Source of the DNA: Dactylorhiza incarnata
Taxonomy: Eukaryota > Streptophyta > Magnoliopsida > Asparagales > Orchidaceae
Direction: 5' to 3'
Assembly (NCBI GenBank): GCA_033032865.1
Contig: JAWHQI010000075.1
Span: forward strand, 2,790,001-2,854,000
Length of the DNA stretch: 64,000 bases
Part shown: in pieces, positions 42,928-52,082 of the stretch
Position numbering within the stretch: position 1 is the stretch's first letter
How the letters are laid out: the number at the start of each line of letters is the position of its first letter
Made by a program: the position numbers and the translations under genes
The notes under the pieces: generated by a model
The model's input: only the letters and a program-made list of their open reading frames with translations
What the model was told of the DNA's origin: nothing
Databases searched by the model: none

Positions 42928-44725
42928 TGATGCGCAAAACTATGCTTGCAAAGATAACGACAAGTGTACCGTATCAAATGTAGTATAGGTTGTAAGAAAC
43001 CAAGGTCGTATTAGACACGGGGCGATTGAATACTCTTACTTCGGAAAATCTCTATTATCTTATCGAATAAAATTTGGGGTAGGTTGTTTGCAAGAAAAAG
43101 AGAGAATTAAAAGATATTAATTAGCAAAGGGGGAAATGCTAGCACTCGATCTTTGAATCACCTCGGAATAATAAAATAGAAGAAATAAGAAAATCCGATT
43201 CTTTTAGGAAAACTACCTTGACCGCGGTGGTTCCCGAATTATGAGCACACCTTGGTCGAGAACTGCGCTCAACTAAGATTAGGTTGATCAACCGAACTTT
43301 CATTCTATAATTGAAACCCCTAAAACATGCTTTATCGAAATGAACCCCACTATTGGATTTGACTCCAATCCGGGTGATTTAGGCCATCCTCTTTCGAGGG
43401 TTGCATGCAACTATCTTTATCCTTGAAGGTTCGATTCGTCTTACGAGCTTGTTCGGCTTACTTAAGAACGAAAACACGAACGAGAATTATATATCGAAAA
43501 TATAATCTCATTTCATTAGAATCAAGGATAAATCGTAAGTGTTTCCAAGGAGAGAAAAAGATGTTCTAAATTACTTCATGAATTATAATATTCCTTGAAT
43601 CTTCTAGACTGAGTGCTAAAAGAAATTTAGCTGCTCATGATGATTAAGGATTCAATAAAGATAAACGAGTACATGATAAAAGAAATAAGAGGGGAATAAA
43701 AAGTTAAGAGAACTAATTTTATTAATTCGTAGATGAAAATTACAAGCTAAGGAAAAAGGGATTTCAAGTTTTTAAGGTGAAAATCGCAAGAAAGAAAGAG
43801 GAGTACAAGCACTAATAACAAGAAAATAATACAGGAAAATAAAGACTTGAACTCAAAAATTCATTTTTTAAAATCCCCCCAATTAGCCCTATTTATAGGT
43901 GCCTACCAATAACAACCGACCTAAGCATTTGAAGAAAGGTAATCAATAGGGGGTGGGGCCATGGATGATTTAATGGAGACGTTTCTTGGAGCACGCCGGA
44001 CAGCTGGTGGAGCTTGGGCGGAGGAGGTGCTGCTGGAGTAATTGCTGGCGGGAAGCATTGGCGGGAAGGAGGCACTGTTGAACATTCGTCTAATGCAGTT
44101 CGTCGAACTCTCGCCTGTTCGTCGATCAGAGGCCGCCAGGCGAGAGTTCGTCGATCGCCCACATATTCATCGAACGCAGTTCGTCGATCTCAGTTCGTTC
44201 GTCGATCGCAGTTCGCCAGTCGCAGTTCGTCGATCTCCCGCGCTTTCGTCGAACGCAGTTCGCCAGGCGCAGTTCGTCGATCTCCCGCGCTTTCGTCGAA
44301 CGCAGTTCGCCAGGCGCAAATCATCGATCTCCCGCGCTTTCGTCGAACGCAGTTCGCCAGGCACAGTTCGTCAATCTCCCGCGCTTTCGTCGAACGCAGT
44401 TCGCTAGGCGTAGTTCGTCGATCTCCCACGCTTTCGTCGAACGCAGTTCGCCAGGCGCAGTTCGTCGATCTCCCGCACTTTCGTCGAACGCAGTTCGAAA
44501 TCAACAACATTGGGTCACGCCCCTGGTCACGCCCGTGACCTGGGGCGTGTAAAAGCATTTTTTTTCCAAATGTCCAGAAAACCTGAAAACACAAAATAAA
44601 CTTAAGTTAGCTTATGAAATTAAAATAGGAAAGATTTATATGATATAATTTATATAAATAACGTAATTTCATTTTAAAATTATAATAAAATTATACTAAA
44701 AGATGAGTAAATAATTTACTCATCA
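42928..44725 (-). repeat. 5' LTR of E
   Basis: 1798 bp, about 96 bp longer than the other LTR. The excess is about two extra 47-bp units in the array at 44200-44490. Confidence 0.87.
43887..43899 (-). promoter_or_regulatory. TATA box of 5' LTR of E
   Basis: Minus-strand CCTATAAATAGGG. The TTCGTCGAACG array begins about 185 bp upstream in the sense of E. Confidence 0.62.
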
Positions 44726-46445
44726 GTGCTCCAAGAGTTGAAGAAAGAAGAGTTGAAGAGGAGGTGTCTACCGGAGCGGTAGAAAGTGGCCAAGCCTTGA
44801 GATGGTCGAAGCGGACCATCGTCCCGCCTTCTCGCTATAAGGAGGGGAACTTCGTAAGTTTGGTCTCTTGCTTCTTCGCAGGACCACTTGACGAGAGGGA
44901 ACCTGCCCGCTTTGAAGATGCTGTAGGCACTAAGGAGTGGGACGTGGCTATGGATGAGGAGATGCACGCCTTGAAGAAAAATGAGGCATGAGACCTTGTT
45001 CCCATGGTGGAGGGCATCAAACCTGTCACCTGCAAGTGGGTGTACAAGGTGAAGAAGAGAGCTAACGGAGGAGTAGAGCGGTACAAGGCTAGGCTTGTCG
45101 CTCGAGGTTTTTCGCAAACCTATGGTGAGGACTATGAGGAGACATTTAGTCCTGTGGCGAAGATGACGTCGGTGAGGACGGTCATAGCTCTTGAGGCGTG
45201 CCGAGGGTGGAAGATATGGCAGCTTGATGTGAAGAATGCGTTCCTGTACGGAGAGATTGACAAGGATATATTCATGGTGCAACCACCTGGATATGTGTCC
45301 AAGTCACACCTACATCATGTGTGCAAGATGAAGAAGGCCCTCTACGGGTTGAAACAGGCACCGAGAGCCTGGCATGGGAAGATTGCAGAGTACTTGCAGT
45401 TCTGTGGTTATAATGCCTCAGACTCGGACTCTAGCATGTTCGTGAAGAAGAGTGGAGATCTTCATGTGTTAGTGCTGTTGTACGTCGACGACATGATCGT
45501 GACCAGGAACAATAGTGAAGAGGTCGCGGCGCTGAGACAACAACTATCTATCCGTTTTGAGATGAAGGATCTTGGTGAACTGCACCATTTCCTCGGACTT
45601 CAGGTAGAGAAGAGAAGTGGTGGACTGTTCGTCTCCCAGAGGGCTTACGCTGAGAAGATCGTCGAAAGATTAGGCATGAAGGAAGGGAAGAGCAGCTCTA
45701 TTCCACTGGAGGTTGGGTTGAAGCTTCGGAAGGTAGAAGGGAGGATTCTTTCTGATCCGAAGGTCTTTCGGGCACTGATGGGGAGTTTAATCTACCAGAC
45801 TATCATGAGGCCGGACATCACTTTTGTCGTCGGCCGAGTTAGTCGGTACACGCAGGAGCCGCGGAAGCCTCATCTGGAGGCAGCTAAAGGAATTCTGAAG
45901 TATGTGAAGGGAACCCTTGAGATGGGGTTGTCCTATGGAGAGAAGTCTGACTTCAAGCTGCATGGGTACACGGATGCAGACTACGGTGGTGACGCTGATG
46001 ATGCAAGTCGACTTCAGGTCATGTGTTTCTATGTGGAGCAGCTGCTATCTCGTGGTGTAGCAAGAAGCATGACTCTATCTCCCTATCTACCACAGAGGCT
46101 GAGTACAAGGCGTCGTGCTTAGCAGCCCCGGAGTGTGTCTGGCTGAGGAGGCTGGTGGAAGACGTGGACGAGAAGGTCAGCAGACCAACTGTTCACCGCG
46201 GTGACAATGAGAGCGCCCTGAAACTGGTAACCAATCCAGTCTGTCACGCGAGAACAAAGCATATAAAGATCGAGCATCACTTCATCAGAGAGAAGGTGTT
46301 GGGTTGCTTGATTGTTGTGGAGCATGTGCGGAGCGAAGATGACATAACGGATATATTCACAAAGCCCCTATCTGTGGGGCCGTTCAGGAGGCTTCGCTCG
46401 CTGTTCGGAGTGGTTGGCGGAGCTCACTTCAAGGGGGAGTGTTGA
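44726..46445 (+). pseudogene. pol: Reverse transcriptase-RNase H of D (broken)
   Basis: Pol resumes after element E with the linker (FFAGPLDEREPARFEDA). A TGA at about 44989-44991 replaces the Trp of the reverse transcriptase entry motif. Reverse transcriptase then runs intact (CKWVYKVKKRANG, FSPVAKMTSVR, WQLDVKNAFL, YGLKQAPRAW, LLYVDDMIV). A frameshift near 46005-46020 falls inside RNase H between DADYGGD and SWCSKKHDS. RNase H continues (STTEAEY, DNESALKL, DDITDIFTK) to a stop in the LTR start. Close to element B throughout. Confidence 0.88.
46431..46439 (+). other. Polypurine tract of D
   Basis: AAGGGGGAG directly before the 3' LTR, within the last codons of RNase H. Confidence 0.8.
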
Positions 46446-47085
46446 ATTTTGTGAAGTGAGCTAACGCTGGCGTTAGAGCTAACGCCGGCGTTAGCCCCCA
46501 ACATTTGGTGGCGGCTCCGGAATCTATAAATAGGGGGACAATCCACCCACAGAGCATATCAGAGACAAGAGGAGACTTATGCGGTCTGAATAGGCGGTCT
46601 CAAGTGAGAGAGAACTTGGAGTGAGTTCGGAGGAGAGCTTGGGCGGTCTGACTGGGCGGTCTCAAGTGGGAGTGAACTCGGAGTGAGTTCCGGGCGACTT
46701 GGAGCAAGAGTTGTGAGCTGTGCAAGATCGCGTGTCAACGCCGGTATTAGCGACAACGTGGGGCATTAGCGACTTGTGTGAGGTGGCGGTCTGCATCCGT
46801 GGTCTCGTCAAGAGGGTGTGCTCGCAGCAAGCTCGTGCAGACTGAGTCAATGCCGGCGTTAGCGTCAACGCCGGGCGTTAGCGACTGTGAAGAGAAGCGG
46901 ACTCTGTCTGCGACCAGTTTTTATTTCTTATTCTCGGCTGTTGTGACTCAAGTTGTATGCGACTTGTATTCAGCCTGCTTCTGTTGTAGTTGTTGTAACC
47001 AATTTGTCAAGCAATAAAGAAGTGTTTTTTTTGTTCATCCTTGGTGTGCTTGTCTCAGTGTTCCATCGATCTAGAAAATTTCACA
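46440..47085 (+). repeat. 3' LTR of D
   Basis: Uninterrupted 646-bp copy with TG and CA ends; AATAAA at 47013-47018. Confidence 0.9.
46524..46533 (+). promoter_or_regulatory. TATA box of 3' LTR of D
   Basis: CTATAAATAG, with the same upstream dyads as the 5' copy. Confidence 0.6.
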
Positions 47086-47090
47086 CCGTT

Positions 47091-47445
47091 GACAACCTCA
47101 CTCGCCGTGCACGAATTCGTGCTTGAACTCGGACAAGGGCTTGCATGCATCTTCAAGTCTCGGCCGCCTGCTTCCGCACACGCCGACGTGCAGGAGATGG
47201 ATCTGAGGTGCGTCGGGGGAGTTTCCGCCAACGCCATCATTATCGTCACCACCGCCGACACCATCGTCGTCGCCGCCAACTCCAACGCCATCATCGCCGC
47301 TGCCAACTCCAATGCTATCGTCGCCTCCGCCAACGCCATCGTCGCTGCCGCCAACGCCATCGTCACCTAAGCCAGCGCCATCGTCCCCTCCGCCAACCCC
47401 ATCGTCATCTCTGCCAACGCCATTGTCGTCGCTGCCAACGCCATC
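47091..47445. repeat. Trinucleotide-rich minisatellite between D and F
   Basis: From about 47225 the sequence is a chain of CCAACGCCATCGTC(G)-like units. The open frame through it (Ala, Asn, Ile, Val only) is compositional. The last five bases, CCATC, may be the target duplication of F, whose right flank is outside the window. Confidence 0.6.
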
Positions 47446-48056
47446 TGTTGGGAATTTGCCCTCAAATTCCTTTGATTTGAAGAGGGGTCATCATGCAATG
47501 CTAAGTGCATGTTGTATTTGATAAGCCATATTTCTGTAAGATATACAGGCACAGGTGACTCAAGAGAAAGGGCCAATCATGCCCTTAGAGAAGGAGAAAT
47601 CATCTCCCAAGAGATGAAGATTTGTCTCAGCAGAACCGCTGAGACGAAGAGTCAAAACCGCTGAGACGACTGGTTGTCTCAGCGGATCCGCTGAGACGGG
47701 AAAGAAGCAACCGCTGAGACGAGATCAGCTGCCGCTGAGAAGCAGCAAGCATCAGCTGAGACTTGGAGTGTTCGTCAAACGCAAAGAGTGGTTCGTCGAA
47801 CGCAGAACTCAGTTCGTCAAATGCTGGGACATGAAAGAAGAAACAGCTGAGAAGCAGCGTGTTCGTCGAGCGCAGAGTATGGCGAGTTCATCGACCGCAG
47901 AGTTTGGCAAGATCGTCGAACACAGTATGGCGAGTTCGTCGAACGCAGATTGCGAGTTCTGCTCTTGGCGCAAGATGCAGAAAAGCAGTATGGGGTCCAC
48001 CAGTCTCTCCCATACTTGTCAGAAGGTCGGCTAAGAGACGTTGAAGATCAGAGATG

Positions 48057-48064
48057 TATAAAAG
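48057..48064 (+). promoter_or_regulatory. TATA box of 5' LTR of F
   Basis: TATAAAAG about 110 bp after the TTCGTCGAACG motifs. Confidence 0.6.
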
Positions 48065-48365
48065 AAGAAGTTAGGGCAACTTTGAAAGAGCCGGTCGCGT
48101 GCAAAACAAATAGGAGACTCTTCCATTGACGGCCAATGTTCTCCTCACTCTCCTCTTACTCACTGATCAAGAAAGAAGATACTGAGAGAAAGTTAGCTCC
48201 TTTACAAGAAGGAGGAAGGAGATCTTCCAACCTTCATCTGAAGAGGAAGATCAGGTTGTAGCTGTCATCAACATCTCCATCTACAAGGAAGCACCAGGTG
48301 TGCAGGAACTACAAGGGACTTCAACTGCTGTCTTCTGTAGTAAGATTTAAACTCATTTGGCGGTA

Positions 48366-48680
48366 GGGTTTAACAGCCTGAGCTGAAGGACCTTTTGGTC
48401 TGAGTTTGTAGGAACCTTTGGGTTCTGAGTTGTAGGGCTTTATTGCATGAGCTGTAGGAGGAGGATTCCTCTGAGTTGTAGGACCTGCTGTGGTCTGAGT
48501 TGTAGGATCAGGAGCTGATCTGAGGTAGGGCTGTTTAGCCTGAGTTGTAGGACCTACTGTGGTCTGAGTTATAGTATCAGTGGATGATCTGAGGTAGGGT
48601 TGTTTAGCCTGAGGTAGGGTTTGGAAAAATTTGAGAGATCTTGTGGGATCTGAGTTATAAGATCTTGGAGCTGGGATTGG
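48366..48680 (+). repeat. Array of ~13 variable hairpins with a constant TGAGTTGTAGG linker
   Basis: Each unit is a near-constant linker (TGAG[T/C]TGTAG or TGAGGTAG) followed by a short inverted repeat. Stems include GACC/GGTC, GAACC/GGTTC, GAGGA/TCCTC, GATCAG/CTGATC, GGCT/AGCC, GGTT/AGCC and ATCA/TGAT with loops of 3-6 bases. One unit (48435-48447) has lost its stem. The array lies in the transcribed part of the LTR upstream of the primer site. The 3' LTR carries the start of the same array at 63966. Confidence 0.8.
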
Positions 48681-48904
48681 AGGAGTTGGCCCTCTCTAAC
48701 ACACTGTTAGAAGGGTGAAGGGGGAAAGTGGACTACCCATAGACACACTGTCTTGGGGAACCACTATAGATGCTTGTGTGTTTTCTGGTTTGCTTGATTC
48801 CTTGCTTAGAATTGTTTAACTGATTATATAAAATAAGTAAAAATCAAAAGACCTATTCACCCACCCCTAGGTGATTTAGACTACTTCCTTTATAAACTTA
48901 CAAG

Positions 48905-48914
48905 TGGTATCAGA
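48905..48914 (+). other. Primer-binding site of F (initiator Met-tRNA)
   Basis: TGGTATCAGA, two bases after the 5' LTR. Confidence 0.85.
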
Positions 48915-48983
48915 TGGAGGTTGGTCAAAAAAGACTTAACAGTCTGACCAGATCCTAAAAAGGTATAGTCAAATCAAAACCCA

Positions 48984-51524
48984 ATGGCTTCCTCTGGATT
49001 GTAGAAGGAAATGAGATCTACGAAGTTGCCCATATGCAACAAAGAAAATTTTGGCATATGGAAGCAAAGGATCAGATTGTTTATGGAAGCATCTGATCCA
49101 AGGATCTTCATTACAATTGTAGAAGGACCTTTCACCTTTCAAACTGCCTCCATTATAGATCCAACAAGAAGAGTGGCCAAATTATTCACAGATTTGACCA
49201 AGGATGAACTTGAGTTGTTCACCATGGACAAAAGGGCTCAGAACATCATAGTTAATGCTATTGATGATTCTACATTTCAAAACTTGGTACACTGCACTTC
49301 TGCCAAGGAAATGTGGGATTCATTGGTAGTATATATGGAAGGGATAGCTGAAGTAAGGGATGATAGAAAATCACTCCTTAACCAAGAATATAAAGCCTTC
49401 AGACAGCTGGCCCAGGAAAGCATATCCATGTGCTATGAGAGGTTCTTCAGAACAGTCAATGAGCTGAGAACCTATGAGAGGGAATTCACCAACTATGAGC
49501 TGAATGATAAGTTCCTTAGGTCTCTAACAAGGGACTGAGACACAAAAATCTGTGCCATCAGGGAGGTGGCCAAGCTTGGTGAGACCCCAACTCACACTCT
49601 GTTTGGGAATCTGCTCTCCTATGAGATGCAACTGTCTGCAAGGAAGGAAGAGGACATTTATTCAAGGGCTCAAGCAAGGGAGAAATCTGTTGCTCTCAAA
49701 GCTGACAGCTCCAAGAGAAGCAAGGGCAGGATGGTGTCTCCTCCAAGGAGAAGTGCTGAACCTGAAGTCAGCACCTCAGGAAGCTCTTCCTCTGATGAAG
49801 AGTTTGCTGCCTTTTCTAAGCAGTTCAAGAAGATGATGAAGAAGAAGCCATGGAAGAACATGCCCTCCTCATCATCACACTACAAGAAGGATAGCAGCAA
49901 ATCTGAAAGACTGCACCCAAAAGGTGACAGGTATGATTCTAAACCTAGTAAACATGTTTCTAATAACATTATTTGCTATAGCTGCAGCAAACCTGGACAT
50001 GTCATAGTTGACTGTCCAGTCAAAAGAAAGGAGAGTGGTGAAAAGAAGCATCATCACCACAAGGATAGGAAGGGAGATAGATCCCTCCTAGCAAAGAAAG
50101 AAAGGAGCTGGAGTGAATCTGATCCTTCAACATCAGATTCAGAGAATGAAGAAGAAGCCTACATTGGGTTGTATGCAGCAGAAGAAGATGAAGAATCTCC
50201 AGCTGCAAAAGTTGGAGTCAGGGCCCCTCTATCACACTTACATAGTGATGAAGAGGAGGATGAAGAAGACAAGGTCCAGCTAGGCCTTATGGCCTTCACT
50301 GATAAGGAAGGTAGTCAGAATATGTCTGACAATGATCAGGTACCAATTTATTCCACCTCTATTGATGATCATGATGCATGTCCAGAATTTGAAGCACCTT
50401 CATCAATTGGTGGAAGTGGTTCAGAAACTGAGGAAGATATCAATCAATTGATTGACAAGTATGGTGCTCTTTTGGAAGCTCTGAAGAAGAGCAAGAAGCT
50501 TGCCAAGAGGCAAGCCCAGGAAATTGTTTCCCTTAAGATGACTAAAAATGACTACACTGAACCTACCACCCTGGTGGCTCAGATGAGTACACAGATTAGT
50601 CATTTACATGGATTAACAATTGTGCAATTAAGCACTATTTCCCTGAAGAACAAGGTCATCAAGGACCTTGAGGAGAAGCTTGTGAAAGAGAAGAGCCTGG
50701 TGGCTCAATTCTCCAAGCCCTAATCTGTGCTTCCTATTATTGACACCTTCTCCTCTCAAACCAATAGGAGAGGACTAGGATTCAATAAAATGGAAGTAGG
50801 AGAAGGGAGTGGAGAGAAGAGCAAGGGGAAGGCTAAGCCTCAAACCACCTTTCAAAAGGTGTTACTTCCTTCCAACAGGTATGACCATGAAAGCATTTAT
50901 GATCACTGGAAGAATGAGAGTTTCTATGGGAAGGAAAATACTCCTTCCCATAGTGGAAGAAAGGGGATAGGATTGAGTGTTATGAAGGCTCCCTATGAGG
51001 AAATTCAAATGGCCCAACATGGACCATTTGTATTTGGTACTTCAGCCCCTGCATTCAAGAATAAGAAGGCAAGCCCTTCTAAGGTTGAATCAGCCAAGAA
51101 AATGGCTACTGTCAAATCAGTAAACATGTCAGATTGCTCAGTGTCTGATGCCAACAAATCTTGTATGGCTGCCAAGGCATTGCAAGCTGATGTCATCAGG
51201 ACAAAGAGCATCAAGACAGCTCATAAATTGACATTCAGTCAAGTCATTACTGAGAGGAACAAGAAGAATGCTGCTGTCTCTCCTCCTGAACATGTAGACT
51301 GTGCTGCACACCCCTCAAGAAATGTTCAGAAGAGGAGATACAACATTCATGAATGTTGGTGCTGTGGTAAGGTAGGACACTTTGCCATTGACTGTTGGCA
51401 CAACCCTAATGTGCCATGTGCAAAGTTGGGCTTTCCTGCAATGGGTGCAGCTAGAGTAAGGTCATTTCATCATGCTTACAAGGACCTAGGACCCAAAGAT
51501 TTTTGGGCTCCTAAGGATAACTAA
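48984..51524 (+). pseudogene. gag: Long gag of F with two CCHC knuckles (three in-frame stops)
   Basis: One phase of about 846 codons from ATG 48984, with stops at 49002, 49536 and 50721. The N-terminal part is a copia UBN2-type gag (ENFGIWKQRIRLFMEA, TSAKEMWDSL, ERFFRTVNELRTYE). A first knuckle CYSCSKPGHVIVDC lies near 49975. An acidic, Ser-rich and coiled-coil region follows (EALKKSKKLAKRQAQEIVSL), then a second knuckle CWCCGKVGHFAIDC near 51356. This very long gag with two knuckles resembles SIRE/Maximus elements. The stops mean it cannot make full-length gag without suppression. Confidence 0.8.
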
Positions 51525-52082
51525 TTTCCTTGCAGGTTAGTTCAAGTACCAACTTAATCATCACTTGGTACTTGGACAGTGGGTGCCCATGGCACATGAA
51601 TGAAAGGAAGTTGATATCATGAAGTCAACATCAGTTTGAGGACTAAATCCTCAAGGTAAGTATATCTCATACCTATTATGAAATTATCATCAAATGCTGT
51701 GTCTAATAATGTTAAAGTGGGATGATAAGATTAACCAGTACAATCTGCCTAAGCTATGCTTCAGATTGCATTTTAACAGCTAAGAAAAATCTGGGTTCGA
51801 CGAACGTCGAGCTTGAGTTCGACGAACTCAGCCTTGAGTTCGACGAACTCAGTCTTATGTTAAAGTTTTAGATAAACTTAGTTAAGGTTCGACGAACTCT
51901 GCCCTATGATGAAATTTTAGGTAAATCTTCTCAGCTATTCCGCTGAGTCGATTAGGTTAACACTAAGACCTAGTGTATAAATAGCAGACTGTGTTAGATG
52001 ACTCTTCAAATTCTCTTGCACTACTCCAGCCGCTGAGACAAAACTTCTATCCTTCCGTCCCAGCGTGCTTCTCTTCGACCAA
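51525..52082. other. Protease scrap and internal promoter region of F
   Basis: Just after gag, in another phase, WYLDSGCPWHM (about 51566-51598) is the start of a copia protease; nothing of protease, integrase or reverse transcriptase follows. From 51799 come TTCGACGAAC and three TTCGACGAACTC copies, a CCGCTGAGTCG copy, a TATA box, and a CCGCTGAGACA copy. Confidence 0.6.
51976..51984 (+). promoter_or_regulatory. Internal TATA box of F
   Basis: TATAAATAG lies about 75 bp after the last TTCGACGAAC motif and about 100 bp before ATG 52083, the same arrangement as in the LTR of F. Confidence 0.5.

Larger units (their letters stand above)
38336..44725 (-). mobile_element. Element E: non-autonomous gypsy-type retrotransposon
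   Basis: LTRs start TGATGCGCA at 38336 and 42928 and end CTCATCA at 40037 and 44725. Flanks GTTCT (38331-38335) and GTGCT (44726-44730) are a target duplication with one change. An Asp-tRNA primer site is next to the right LTR, so E runs on the minus strand; that primer is usual for Athila/Tat-type gypsy elements. The interior encodes only a small knuckle-bearing protein; no protease, reverse transcriptase or integrase is seen. It lies within pol of D, in opposite orientation. Confidence 0.85.
34460..47085 (+). mobile_element. Element D: decayed Ty1/copia, split by two insertions
   Basis: LTRs start TGTTGAATTTTGTGAAG at 34460 and 46440 and end TTTCACA at 35874 and 47085. Flanks TCGTT (34455-34459) and CCGTT (47086-47090) are a target duplication with one change. 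A Met-tRNA primer site and a polypurine tract sit at the correct inner ends. Proteins are of the same family as element B but carry stops, frameshifts and two insertions: a 5S-bearing palindrome in the left LTR and element E within pol. LTR copies differ at many sites, so D is older than B, G and its own guests. Confidence 0.9.
47446..48902 (+). repeat. 5' LTR of F
   Basis: 1457 bp. In order: CCGCTGAGACG repeats (47630-47760), TTCGTCGAACG motifs (47770-47945), TATA box, transcribed part with a hairpin array (48366-48680), and TTACA end. Confidence 0.87.

Noticed and set aside
47041..47370. Ala/Asn/Ile/Val-only frame
   Set aside because: It is the reading of a trinucleotide-rich minisatellite joined to the LTR end of D.
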